IMG/VR virus record: IMGVR_UViG_3300010396_000016
Location: 1-47,734 of that record
Length of the DNA: 47,734 nt
Origin: a virus
Strand: one strand, 5' to 3'
Under the pieces are notes generated by a model. The model saw only the letters and a program-made list of their open reading frames with translations, made no database searches and was not told the DNA's origin. Within the stretch, counting starts at the first letter, position 1, and each line of letters opens with the position of its first letter. Shown piece by piece: positions 29,394-38,112 of the stretch. A program made the position numbers and the translations under genes.

Positions 29394-30109
29394 TGTGCTT
29401 TGCCTCCAATTGCGTGATCCCTCGACATCCCGACATCCTTCAGCGGATAAGAGTCCGGGGGAAGGTCGTAAACGGTTCCGTCGGCCCCGAGGTGTGAGCA
29501 GACGATCCCACCATCCATCAGGACAGGGAAGCCCGCGTCCGCCAGTTTCCGGCAGAAATAGAAGTCCTCGCCGTAGTGACCGCCGCTATCTTGCCCAACC
29601 TGAAACCATGGCTCGGGAATCTGCCGCACCGTCGCCATGCGGACCAGCAGGCAGCCCGCCGGGGCGTAGTAAACGGGGAACACGTCGCCCAACTTCCATT
29701 TCCAATGGGGCCCGGCGTTCTCCCGGACCCAGACAAGCGGCTGGGGCGGCGTTTCCTTGCTGACCTGGACCGCGCTGACGGCCCCGCAGTCGGGGTTCTG
29801 CTGCATCGTGTAGAACAGGTTGCACAGCGCCACGGCTGGCGGCACAACGTCATCGTCAACGAACAGGACATATTCGAGGTTGTGCTCGATTGCGGCCCGC
29901 AGGATCAGGGTCCGGGCCTTGCAGATGCCATTGATCGTGCAGGCCAGGACCGCCCGCTTCATCCCGACCGGAACCGCGAGGTTCATCATGGCGACCTCGT
30001 GCTCTGGCCAGACCTGACGGCCCGGCATGTAGCAGAGCCCGATCCCAACCCCGGCCCATTGGCCGTGGCCGCCCGCTTCGCTCCGTGGTTTCATTTGGAC
30101 AACCGCCAT
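29390..30109 (-). CDS. Glycosyltransferase (GT-A fold, family 2-like)
   Basis: 239 residues from ATG at 30109 (TGATG joint). Features: an N-terminal MAVPVG-like nucleotide strand region, the metal-binding DDD at 85-87 inside YVLFVDDDVVPP, a GCLLVRM strand, and GEDFYFCRKLADAGFPVLMD (180-199) with the ED motif that in GT2 enzymes holds the acceptor-activating acid. It would transfer a sugar from an NDP-sugar, to an unknown acceptor. Direct neighbour of four exported proteins, so virion or surface glycosylation is a reasonable idea. Confidence 0.8.
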   Translation of the reverse strand: MAVVQMKPRSEAGGHGQWAGVGIGLCYMPGRQVWPEHEVAMMNLAVPVGMKRAVLACTINGICKARTLILRAAIEHNLEYVLFVDDDVVPPAVALCNLFYTMQQNPDCGAVSAVQVSKETPPQPLVWVRENAGPHWKWKLGDVFPVYYAPAGCLLVRMATVRQIPEPWFQVGQDSGGHYGEDFYFCRKLADAGFPVLMDGGIVCSHLGADGTVYDLPPDSYPLKDVGMSRDHAIGGKAQ

Positions 30110-30300
30110 CACGCCCTCCGTCCGCGCTTCCGGTCGCGCCGCGATTTCGCCTTCTTGTCCACGGCGCGGCCGCTATGGATGACCTTGTGCTCTTTGCCCG
30201 CGACCACCACGTCCCGCGCGGTAAACGGGATGTTGTGGATATGGCGATACGCCAGGCTCTTGCGATACGCCTCCCGGCTTTTAAAGTGTTCGACCGGCAT
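30109..30300 (-). CDS. Small conserved phage protein (AYRKxLAYRHIH)
   Basis: 63 residues, ATG at 30300. Begins MPVEHFKSREAYRKSLAY then RHIHNIP, a segment I recall as recurrent in small phage proteins encoded next to virion genes; the C-terminus is basic (KKAKSRRDRKRGRR). Function unknown. Confidence 0.75.
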   Translation of the reverse strand: MPVEHFKSREAYRKSLAYRHIHNIPFTARDVVVAGKEHKVIHSGRAVDKKAKSRRDRKRGRRA

Positions 30301-32702
30301 TACTGGCCCCCTCCCGCCGCGAGAATCGGCTGCGCTGGCGTTGCCGGGTTGGCACCCGGATACGCCTGCTCAAACTGGTGGAGCTGGCCGCCCGCCTGAT
30401 ACCGCTGCATCAGTTGCACCCCAATGGCGGTGGCGCGGGCTGCGTTGGCGGCGGCGGACCGCATCAGAATTACTTGCGCGGGGCCACGCGCCGACGCCGA
30501 CTGAACCGAGTCCTCGACCGCCTTGAGCATGTAGCGGGTGGCGGTCGGGGACGTGACAATCGACGCCATAGTTCGGGCGATCAAGAAACCGCCGAGCGCG
30601 CCCGTGGCGTAGGTCGTCATGAAACTGGACGGCCCCTTCGATGATGTCTGGAAAGGCGCGGTCAACGCGGCCCCGATCCCCATCATCACGGGATAGTGGG
30701 CCCAGCGCAGAATCTGGGCCGATTTGCTCGGGGTGATCCGGTTTACGACCTTGCCGATGTCAACGAGATTGTCGAATGCCTCGCGGGAAGGGCCATGCGC
30801 GCCGAAGATCGCGTCGATTTTAGACGGCGAAATTTTCTCAACGCTCTCCGGCAGCTTCGCCAGGTCCGCCATGCTCCACCCGACCGGCGCCTTTTCCGCG
30901 CCATTCGATAAATATCCGCGCGTGGCAAGTTCGGCCCCCTGGGGATTGCCGAGTAACTGCTGGGTCATGGCGACCCGTACCTTGTCCTTGGCCGCTTGTG
31001 CCGCCAGTTTTCCCGCGCGCCCCGAGTGGCCAAGTTGATCGAATCCGTTAAACAGGGATTTCACATCCTCGTCCGTGACTGTCGGGCTCGCGACGGTCAC
31101 GCCAACGTCATCGAGGTTGCCTTCGAGGATCTGCTTCCCCAGCCCGTCCCGGAAGCTGCTGGCGTTGTGGTAGAACTGGCGCGCCTCTTTCCACGCGGTA
31201 TTGCCTTTGGTCCCGGCGGTTGCCTTATCGATATCTCCAAACAGCTCGTTCGACAGCTTCGACGCCCACAGTTTCTGCATCGCGGCGTCGGGGTCGCGCG
31301 GGTCGGGCCGGAACTCCGCGAGGTCTTTCAGGGTCTGGTCCGCCACCGGGAACGGGATCGACGGGTTGCGGCGCGCCTTGCTTAATACCGCGAGAAAGTC
31401 GCCAATATCGCCCCGAAGAGCCGCGAGCCCATTGTCCGCCGCAACCGCGATGCTCTTGCCGGTCCGGGGGTCGATCAAGGTGCTGGCAGGGGCCGGAGCG
31501 TTGGCAAAATCCATCAGGGACTTGGCCGCGGTCTGCATTTTCTTCATGTCGCCAGACCGCATCGCGGCTTCGAGTTCCGGCCCAAACTTTGCAAGCTGGG
31601 CGTTGTTGCCAAGAACCCGGGGGTCCGTGAGGGCGCGGGCGACCTCATCGGCGACGGCGTTGGCCTCAGGGGCTGCCTGCTGCGCGGCCGCGCGGTCGAT
31701 GCTATCGATGAAGCTCCCGGCGATGGCCTGGACCTTCGACATCGCGGGGGTTTTGACCATCCCGGCGGTCGGGCCAAACAGTTTGCCCTGCAGGGCCGAT
31801 TCCACGGTCGGCATGGATTTGCCGAGCGGCACGTTCACCTTGCCGTTTAGTTCGTTGGCAGTGTCCCACAGGGAGTTCGCCCGGGCGCTGAACTCGTGCT
31901 GGGCGCCGGTCACGGCATCCCGGAGCGCGTCGCGCGTTGCCGCGGTATCGAGTTGGCGCGGTCCGATTGCCGCCATCTGGTCCCGCGCGGCACCGGCGGC
32001 GGCGTCCTGGATCCCTTTGGTCCGGGCGAGCGGGCCGAACCCCTCGACCAGCGTGCGGAACTTTCCCGCGATCTCGGGTGGCCCGGCCCCGAGGCCGAAC
32101 TTCTCCGAAATGGCGGCGATCGCGCGGTCCGCTGCCGTCATGGCCCCGCCACTCATGGCCTTTTTCAGCAGCGCCTTGCCGCCGAACTGGAGCCCTTGGC
32201 CCCCAACCTCGAACAGCCCCTGCTCGGCCCCGGACTTGAGAGCCGTCTTTGGCGAGAACCTGCCGCCTTGAATGACCTGCTGGGCCGAGTTCCCGGCCGC
32301 TCCCCCGAGTGCCGCCCCAATCACCGGGATGGCAAACGACGCGCCGAAGGTTTCGGGCGCGAGCGCGCCAGCCGCTAGAGAACCGCCGATCCCCCCGAGC
32401 ATCGCGCCGATCCCGCTGGAACTATGGGCGGTCTTGTACGCCTTGGCCCGGGTCGCCAGGGTATCGACAATCTCCTGCTGGTCCTTCGGGTCAAGTCCGG
32501 TCCATTGCGGGTAAAACGCGACGCTGGCGAAGGTCCGGATACCCTTCGGATCGTTCTCGGCATTGAACCGGACGATGGATTGCACGGCGTTCTGGGCCGC
32601 TGGCGAAAGCGGGCGCTCGGAATCGGGCACCGGGGCCTTCGGCGGCGCGGGCGCGGCTGCTTTTGGCTTTACGGACGCCAGCGCCGGGATGATGATTCCC
32701 AT
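30300..32702 (-). CDS. Large internal virion / ejection-type protein
   Basis: 800 residues, ATG at 32702. Ala/Pro-rich N-terminus, then Gly/Ala-rich hydrophobic stretches (SSGIGAMLGGIGGSLAAGAL, AIPVIGAALGGAAGNSAQ) that could insert in membranes, followed by a long helical body with many charged residues and a second hydrophobic patch near 690-740. Size, place after neck genes and membrane-active stretches fit the DNA-ejection proteins of short-tailed phages. A tape measure protein is the alternative but no tail-tube genes exist. Confidence 0.65.
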   Translation of the reverse strand: MGIIIPALASVKPKAAAPAPPKAPVPDSERPLSPAAQNAVQSIVRFNAENDPKGIRTFASVAFYPQWTGLDPKDQQEIVDTLATRAKAYKTAHSSSGIGAMLGGIGGSLAAGALAPETFGASFAIPVIGAALGGAAGNSAQQVIQGGRFSPKTALKSGAEQGLFEVGGQGLQFGGKALLKKAMSGGAMTAADRAIAAISEKFGLGAGPPEIAGKFRTLVEGFGPLARTKGIQDAAAGAARDQMAAIGPRQLDTAATRDALRDAVTGAQHEFSARANSLWDTANELNGKVNVPLGKSMPTVESALQGKLFGPTAGMVKTPAMSKVQAIAGSFIDSIDRAAAQQAAPEANAVADEVARALTDPRVLGNNAQLAKFGPELEAAMRSGDMKKMQTAAKSLMDFANAPAPASTLIDPRTGKSIAVAADNGLAALRGDIGDFLAVLSKARRNPSIPFPVADQTLKDLAEFRPDPRDPDAAMQKLWASKLSNELFGDIDKATAGTKGNTAWKEARQFYHNASSFRDGLGKQILEGNLDDVGVTVASPTVTDEDVKSLFNGFDQLGHSGRAGKLAAQAAKDKVRVAMTQQLLGNPQGAELATRGYLSNGAEKAPVGWSMADLAKLPESVEKISPSKIDAIFGAHGPSREAFDNLVDIGKVVNRITPSKSAQILRWAHYPVMMGIGAALTAPFQTSSKGPSSFMTTYATGALGGFLIARTMASIVTSPTATRYMLKAVEDSVQSASARGPAQVILMRSAAANAARATAIGVQLMQRYQAGGQLHQFEQAYPGANPATPAQPILAAGGGQ

Positions 32703-33748
32703 TAGGCACCCCCTCCGTACAGCAGCGATGTTGCGCCGCCGCCGTTCGGGGATGCCGCCGCCGGGCTCGCGAGGTAGCCGATGAGGTCGTCGATGGCCTT
32801 GACGCGGGCGCGGCCCGTGCTGCCGGGGATCAGGCCACCGGCAGGCGTTTGGACGGCCTTGAGAAGCGCCGTGAGGGTCGGGCCGCTCTTGCCCGTGACC
32901 TTTGCGAGGTCGGCGGCGATCCCAAGGAGCGCGCTGGTAAACGCATCGTTTCCCGGCATGTTTTTCGCCAATTGGGCCGCGTTCGCAAACCGGTCGTAGA
33001 TGGGTCCTGTTTTGGCCGCAATGGCCGCGTCCACGGCGGCCCGGTACTTGGCCGGTACATCGGCCTTCGGCATCGCGCCCGAGGCCACCCGGTCGGCAAG
33101 GCCCTGGATATAGGCCGAGCCCGCTGGCGTCGGGGAGCCGCCGGGATTCGGTGCGGCGGGCGCGGACGCGGACGCGCCGCCCCGCTGGGTTGTGCGCTTC
33201 GAGGTCGTGACCAGCCCGTTCACGGGATCGACCGACTGGGTGGTGCTGACCGTTGGGGCGGTCGCGAGTGCCTGGGGCGCAATCGTGACGCTGCGGCCAA
33301 TCTCGACGTGGCTGACGGGCGTACCGGCGGGATCGTTGGGGTCGTACGCGTCCATGTAGTTGACCGTGATTTTTTTGCCGTCGGGCCCTTCGGTGACCTC
33401 GCTCGACGGTTTGAAAATCAGCTTGGAATCCGCGCCATAGCCAGCTGGGATCGGCACCTGCACGGTCTGGTTGGTCCGGTTGTTCATCAGGACCACGCCG
33501 TTTTTGCCAGCGGAAATGCGGCTCCAGACGCCCGCTTGCGCCGCCTCCTGTTGCGCGTTGAACCGTGCCTGTTCAAGCTTTTGGGCTGTATCGGTCTGGC
33601 CAAGTTGCCGCGCCTGGAGAGCCAACTGCCTGAGCTTTTCCTGGTTGTCGAATTGCTGCTGGGCCTGGGCGGACTTCTCCTGCCGCGCCGCCAACGCGCC
33701 TTGCGCGAGTTGGGATCCCATTTGGCCCAATGCTTCGAGGAATGCCAT
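32702..33748 (-). CDS. Virion-associated protein, 348 residues
   Basis: ATG at 33748, overlapping the previous stop by one base. N-terminal 75 residues form a Gln/Ala-rich coiled coil (QQQFDNQEKLRQLALQARQL), the middle is beta-rich, and the C-terminal half is Ala-rich helix. Composition and position match internal or ejection-type proteins of podoviruses. Not recognised as a named family. Confidence 0.65.
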   Translation of the reverse strand: MAFLEALGQMGSQLAQGALAARQEKSAQAQQQFDNQEKLRQLALQARQLGQTDTAQKLEQARFNAQQEAAQAGVWSRISAGKNGVVLMNNRTNQTVQVPIPAGYGADSKLIFKPSSEVTEGPDGKKITVNYMDAYDPNDPAGTPVSHVEIGRSVTIAPQALATAPTVSTTQSVDPVNGLVTTSKRTTQRGGASASAPAAPNPGGSPTPAGSAYIQGLADRVASGAMPKADVPAKYRAAVDAAIAAKTGPIYDRFANAAQLAKNMPGNDAFTSALLGIAADLAKVTGKSGPTLTALLKAVQTPAGGLIPGSTGRARVKAIDDLIGYLASPAAASPNGGGATSLLYGGGA

Positions 33749-34380
33749 CAGAACAGCCCCCCGAGAACGGAGTTGAGCCATCCAGGGTCCGCCGCGATCC
33801 CGGGGTTTGTGCTGCCGGGAATATTGGGCCAGGTTGTGTACGGGCCGGTCGGCGTGCTCGACTGGGGCGGGGTTGCGCCCGGTTTGTTGGCGGTGGCCGG
33901 CGCGCCCCCAAGGATGAGTTGCCACAACGCCGAGGTATTACTCGGCGCGGAGAAAAGGCCGGGATTTTCCTGCGACGACAGCATGGATTCGTACTCGGAC
34001 GCGGCCTGCTGTTGTTGCTGCTGGAGGTATGGGGCGAGCGCTTGGCTCACGACTTCGGTTGTGACCGCGGGGCTCTCGTTGAGCCCGCGCTCCCCAAGGT
34101 ATCCCTGGGCCTGGTTCTCGACGCCGGAAATGAGTCCAGAACTCAGCGGTTGCTCCAGCCCGTGGATCGCGGCGGCGGTTGATGCGGGCGTTTGACCCAA
34201 AATCTTGTTTCGCAACGCGTCCTGTTGGCCCTGCTGGAGATAGTTCGAGATGGTCCCGGCGCCCGCGAGGCCCAAGGCAGCGGCCTTGAGCGGGTCTTTG
34301 GTGATGTCGCCAAGGAGCGCACCACCGCCGCTGCTCGCGGCGGATCCAATCGAGCTCAAAATGCTGCCAATCGAGTTCAT
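33748..34380 (-). CDS. Virion-associated protein, 210 residues
   Basis: ATG at 34380. Gly/Ala/Ser-rich hydrophobic N-terminus (LLGDITKDPLKAAALGLAG), a Gln-rich helix (LAPYLQQQQQQAASEY) and a Pro/Thr-rich tail. Same style as its neighbours; likely one of three small ejection-type proteins. Confidence 0.65.
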   Translation of the reverse strand: MNSIGSILSSIGSAASSGGGALLGDITKDPLKAAALGLAGAGTISNYLQQGQQDALRNKILGQTPASTAAAIHGLEQPLSSGLISGVENQAQGYLGERGLNESPAVTTEVVSQALAPYLQQQQQQAASEYESMLSSQENPGLFSAPSNTSALWQLILGGAPATANKPGATPPQSSTPTGPYTTWPNIPGSTNPGIAADPGWLNSVLGGLF

Positions 34381-34865
34381 TACGACCCTCCCGCGATCTG
34401 CGGCTGCGATTCACCGCCGCTAAACAGGCTCGTCAAATCGAACGATGATGCCCCGCTGCCCGGCGATGACGCGCCAAGGCCGGGGCCTCCAGGGCTTGCC
34501 GCCTTACTCGCGGGCGAACCCCAATTCGGGAGCGGCTGACCCGACAGGATCGACGCGAACAACAGGTCGGCATCTGGCGATAGCGACCCGCCCGTGAGAG
34601 CCTGGGCATTGGCGGACCCGAGCATGACGGCCCGCTGGCCGGGAGTAATCAGTGAGGGCGCCGACGCGGCTTGAGGCGGTGCGGTTGGGCCCGCCCCTTG
34701 CGACGGCCCGGTCACGGCCCCAATAACGGACGGCGCGATTGCCCCAAGCGCGCTTTCCAGCGCGGTCGATCCGCCGATGGCGCTGGCGGCGGACCCAACA
34801 CCACTGGCGATTGCCCCGCCGGCGGTTCCGAGTGCCCCCATGATTGCCGGGATGATTTCGGGCAT
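34380..34865 (-). CDS. Virion-associated protein, 161 residues
   Basis: ATG at 34865. The first 50 residues are a Gly/Ala-rich hydrophobic segment (IIPAIMGALGTAGGAIASGV) followed by Pro/Ser/Gly linkers and a short C-terminal helix. Probably a small membrane-active virion protein. Confidence 0.65.
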   Translation of the reverse strand: MPEIIPAIMGALGTAGGAIASGVGSAASAIGGSTALESALGAIAPSVIGAVTGPSQGAGPTAPPQAASAPSLITPGQRAVMLGSANAQALTGGSLSPDADLLFASILSGQPLPNWGSPASKAASPGGPGLGASSPGSGASSFDLTSLFSGGESQPQIAGGS

Positions 34866-35356
34866 CAGGCCGCCCCCTGGCGAATAAAGCGCGGCTGAGG
34901 CGCGGGCCGTACGTCCGGTGGCCGCGTGACCGCATGGATTGTTTCCCGTGGAACACTTTCGGCGTCGGGCTGACCGCTGAATTTCAAGCTGCTCCACACG
35001 CCGGTGTAATTGACCTCCGACCCGCCCGCCGCCGCGATCATGGTCCGGATCTTCTGTTCGGCTTCGGTGTCTTGCAGGAAAACAGTGAAGCCCCTGAGCC
35101 CCAGCGCCGCGAACTCCCCAAGCATTGCCCGGACCAGCGCGAGCGCGATGGTCGGCTCAGAGCCTTCCCGCACTTTCAGCCGCAGCAGCCACGCAATGTC
35201 ATGCGCGACGGCGGCAAGAGAAAACCCAAACGCCTCGCCATCATCCCGGACCGCCACCCAGCAGGTCTCGGGCGACAGGCGAAGATCGCCTACCTCCTGC
35301 GCGATTTCCGCGCACAATCGATCCCCCGCGACGTAATGGCGAACCTGGTAGTTCAT
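34865..35356 (-). CDS. GNAT-like protein in the virion operon
   Basis: 163 residues, ATG at 35356. Residues 1-110 read as an alternating strand/helix fold of GNAT type: YQVRHYVAGDRL, CWVAVRDDGEAFGFSLAAV, the helix IALALVRAMLGEFAALGLRG and FTVFLQDTEAEQKIRTM. The R/Q-x-x-G-x-G/A acetyl-CoA loop is not clear. Similar proteins occur in podovirus structural regions with no proven role. Confidence 0.5.
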   Translation of the reverse strand: MNYQVRHYVAGDRLCAEIAQEVGDLRLSPETCWVAVRDDGEAFGFSLAAVAHDIAWLLRLKVREGSEPTIALALVRAMLGEFAALGLRGFTVFLQDTEAEQKIRTMIAAAGGSEVNYTGVWSSLKFSGQPDAESVPRETIHAVTRPPDVRPAPQPRFIRQGAA

Positions 35357-35358
35357 GG

Positions 35359-35550
35359 TTATTTGCGGCGCCCAGCGCGCTTGCGCCCACGGGTCGCGAG
35401 CTTCGCCATGGTCTTGGCCCCGTGGGCTTTTCTCCCGATGGCCGCAGCCGCCGCCTTGGCGCGTTCCGGCGAATAGCCCTCGCGTTTCTCGATGGACTCT
35501 TTTAGGTTGGCGAACCTCTTGCCAGACCCCAGCTTTGGTTTCCTCGCCAT
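35359..35550 (-). CDS. Small basic protein, 63 residues
   Basis: ATG at 35550. The segment GKRFANLKESIEKREGYSPE recalls small phage proteins that begin with a strand/helix and end in a Lys/Arg tail (RGRKRAGRRK). Could be a head-completion or DNA-binding protein. Function unknown. Confidence 0.7.
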   Translation of the reverse strand: MARKPKLGSGKRFANLKESIEKREGYSPERAKAAAAAIGRKAHGAKTMAKLATRGRKRAGRRK

Positions 35551-35555
35551 GGTCC

Positions 35556-35720
35556 CTACTTTCTGCCGCTCTTGCGGCGTCCGCGGGTCCAGGCGGACCG
35601 CGGGGTTGATCCCGAGATGGCGTTGGCGTTGCGGGCCGGGGCCTTCTGGGTGTCGGGTGCGCATTCGATTTCGCGGCTGTCGTTGCCGACGGCGCGCGCG
35701 TCGCTTGGCCGTTTCTTCAC
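35556..35720 (-). CDS. Small basic protein, 54 residues
   Basis: GTG at 35720 with AAGAGG about 7 nt upstream. Charged and basic throughout, ending TRGRRKSGRK. No RNA or tRNA gene fits this stretch. Function unknown; moderate support only. Confidence 0.5.
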   Translation of the reverse strand: MKKRPSDARAVGNDSREIECAPDTQKAPARNANAISGSTPRSAWTRGRRKSGRK

Positions 35721-35722
35721 CG

Positions 35723-35827
35723 TTACCTCTTGCCGCTTTTGCGGCGGGTCTCGTGCTTCTTGGCGGTTTTCGGTTGGTTCATCGGGTGATGGACCCGCCC
35801 GTGGCTGAGTTTGGTTTTGCTCTTCAT
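35723..35827 (-). CDS. Very basic micro-protein, 34 residues
   Basis: ATG at 35827, preceded by GGAGAACC. Lys/Arg/His-rich (KTKLSHGRVHHPMNQPK). Stop lies 2 bp before the next start. Short, but position and ribosome binding site support it. Confidence 0.5.
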   Translation of the reverse strand: MKSKTKLSHGRVHHPMNQPKTAKKHETRRKSGKR

Positions 35828-35847
35828 GGTTCTCCTTTCATCCGGAC

Positions 35848-38112
35848 CTAGACGCTCGACGGCGGCGACACGATTGTCGGGACTCCGCCGCCGGAATTTT
35901 TAGGCTCGACCTCCCAATCGACGGCTTCGACCTGTATGCGGCCACTCCCGGCGACAATGGCGCTGGCGTTCATCGCGATATTTCGGAGCGCCGCCACTAT
36001 CTCGAATGCCTGCAATCCGAACCCTTGGGCCGCGCCCGCGTACATGCCCGCGTTCGCGGCGGTTGCCGCAAGCCCCTGGTACTGCGGCGTCACCGTCAGG
36101 CTCGGGGTGTCGAGGTAGCCGCCCCGAAGTTTGAGACCACGGAAATACAACCGGGTGTCGCCGCCGTCCGCGAAAACGTTGGCAGTTTGGAACGACCACG
36201 ACACCTTCGTCCCGTCAAACGTAATGTCACCGGCAAAAAGTCTCCGCAGCGTGCCGTCAGTGTCGCCGCACACCACCGTGATCGGGATCGTGCCCTCCGC
36301 CCGGACCTGAATCCCAGCGCTCACGTCGAACGGCAGGTCCAGCAGGGTCCACACCTTGAGCACCAGGTCGTAGCACGCGACACGCGACAGCCTTCCGTTG
36401 GCCGTGGACAGCAGCGGAAACGCCACGCAATACATCGGCGGGTTGGCCGACTGCCACGCGCGCGAAAGATGCACGTAGGACCAATCGAGCGGCGAGATGT
36501 CGGTCGAATCCGGGTCGGGGAACAGGTAGGGCCTGATTTCCTCGCTGATGACCCGATCCCGCACCCCGTCATATACCGCGACCCCAAGGTGGGTCATCCG
36601 AACAATTCCAAACCCCGGCACAAACAGGATTGTGCGGGGCGCAACGCAGCCCATGTCGGTCTGGGCCTGTTGAATCGAAAAATCGGATGCGCCGAAAACG
36701 CCCGTGATCTCGTAGGTTGAGAAGTCCTTGAAAAGGACCAGTGTTCCCTGGGGCGCGATCCCGGCTTCCGCCACCGTGAACGTCGCCATCCCCATGCCCT
36801 GAGTTCCGTCCGATTTGTTGACGAACGCGGTATTGAGAGGGTTCCACGAGTTAGGGTTATCGGAATCCGACATCTTGAGGCAGCTCGGCCCGTCAAGCCC
36901 GTCGGTCGTGTTGGTCGGGTATGTGTTCCAAAGCCATAGGGAGCCCGCGTAGACGATTGCATGGGCGGCGCCGCGCGGCGCCACCGCCGACGCCAACCCA
37001 CTGTTCTGCCAAATGGCCGTTCCGTCGGCATACTGGTCGCCAAGAAACTCGGTCCACGTGGGCGCGGACGAGCCGGTGACGCCACCTTGAATCGTGGTGA
37101 AAACATACGCGGTCGAGCTTACCGACGCGGTGATGACGCTACCGACCGGGAACGCGGTTGCCGCCGCCCACGCGGGCCATGACGCCGTGAAATGGTTTGC
37201 CAGGGGCGTCGCAGTGGTGCCGTCGTATTGTTGGGGCGGCACGCCGTTTGAGAGGGCGAAGATCGCCTCGTTCACGAACGGCACGATCTGGGGAATTTGA
37301 CTCGATACCCCGACGATCCCGCCCGCCGGGTTGATCGGGCCACTCCCGGTGTTGGACCCGCCGTAGCCCCCAATCGTCTGGGCGTCCATGCCGCACGGCG
37401 TTTTGACCGTGGAGGGGAACCGCGCCACAATGTCTCCGGGTCCGGAATACGAACTGCCCGTGATCTTCCAGAGCCACATCTGCTCGGTGGTGTTTTGCGT
37501 CGGCGGCAACTGCGAGCCGCGTCCATAGCCGGTGTCGATGAAACTGACGGTCGGGATCAGGACTTGGAAAATCAACGCCTCGGACCCGGGGCTCCCGTTC
37601 GCGTCGGTCCGATAGATGTTGTAGGCGTACGCGTTGGCCACCGCGTCCCATGAAAGGTCTGCCTTGTGGCCAGACGCCCCGAATGTGAAACTTACCTCGG
37701 CGCTGGGGGTGGTCTCGCCGTTGATGTCGAGCGCGGTGATGACCCAGCGGTACGTCGCGGCGGTCAGGGATCCGCCGGTCCCACCGTCCGCGACCGCGAG
37801 GGATCCGGGAGCGGCGAGCGGATCGGTCGATTCGCTCTGAAGCGCGAGATAATACGGCGGCGGTGCCGTCTGGGTCGATGGCAGCGCGACCGGCTGGAGG
37901 GTGCCGAGACCCCAGAAAAAACCCGTGGCCGTGGGGCCGGCGCCGTTCAGGGAACTGATAATCTTGGACCCATCGCACGTTCGCAGCGCACCACGGCGCG
38001 TAAAGACCATGTTGGAGATGGCCTTGACGATGCCTTCCGGCTGAGAAAAGATCGAGGCGGCCGCGTTCACGCCGCGCAAGAACTTGTTCTGCGTGATGAC
38101 CTTGAAAGCCAT
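35848..38112 (-). CDS. Large beta-rich neck/tail protein
   Basis: 754 residues from ATG at 38112, sharing its A with the preceding stop. N-terminus MAFKVITQNKFLRGVNAAAS followed by long, evenly spaced beta-strand repeats (YRWVITALDINGETTPSAE, MRVYDGVRDRV-like blocks), with immunoglobulin-like and propeller-like texture. Place and size match the tail hub / stabilisation proteins of short-tailed phages (gp10-like) that follow the adaptor. Exact family not certain. Confidence 0.7.
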   Translation of the reverse strand: MAFKVITQNKFLRGVNAAASIFSQPEGIVKAISNMVFTRRGALRTCDGSKIISSLNGAGPTATGFFWGLGTLQPVALPSTQTAPPPYYLALQSESTDPLAAPGSLAVADGGTGGSLTAATYRWVITALDINGETTPSAEVSFTFGASGHKADLSWDAVANAYAYNIYRTDANGSPGSEALIFQVLIPTVSFIDTGYGRGSQLPPTQNTTEQMWLWKITGSSYSGPGDIVARFPSTVKTPCGMDAQTIGGYGGSNTGSGPINPAGGIVGVSSQIPQIVPFVNEAIFALSNGVPPQQYDGTTATPLANHFTASWPAWAAATAFPVGSVITASVSSTAYVFTTIQGGVTGSSAPTWTEFLGDQYADGTAIWQNSGLASAVAPRGAAHAIVYAGSLWLWNTYPTNTTDGLDGPSCLKMSDSDNPNSWNPLNTAFVNKSDGTQGMGMATFTVAEAGIAPQGTLVLFKDFSTYEITGVFGASDFSIQQAQTDMGCVAPRTILFVPGFGIVRMTHLGVAVYDGVRDRVISEEIRPYLFPDPDSTDISPLDWSYVHLSRAWQSANPPMYCVAFPLLSTANGRLSRVACYDLVLKVWTLLDLPFDVSAGIQVRAEGTIPITVVCGDTDGTLRRLFAGDITFDGTKVSWSFQTANVFADGGDTRLYFRGLKLRGGYLDTPSLTVTPQYQGLAATAANAGMYAGAAQGFGLQAFEIVAALRNIAMNASAIVAGSGRIQVEAVDWEVEPKNSGGGVPTIVSPPSSV

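Noticed and set aside
30300-32702. Tape measure protein of a long-tailed phage
   Set aside because: No tail tube, sheath, or tail-assembly chaperone genes occur; gene order is that of a short-tailed phage.
32849-34195. Plus-strand frame of about 448 codons
   Set aside because: Antisense to two virion genes with good starts; no recognisable features.
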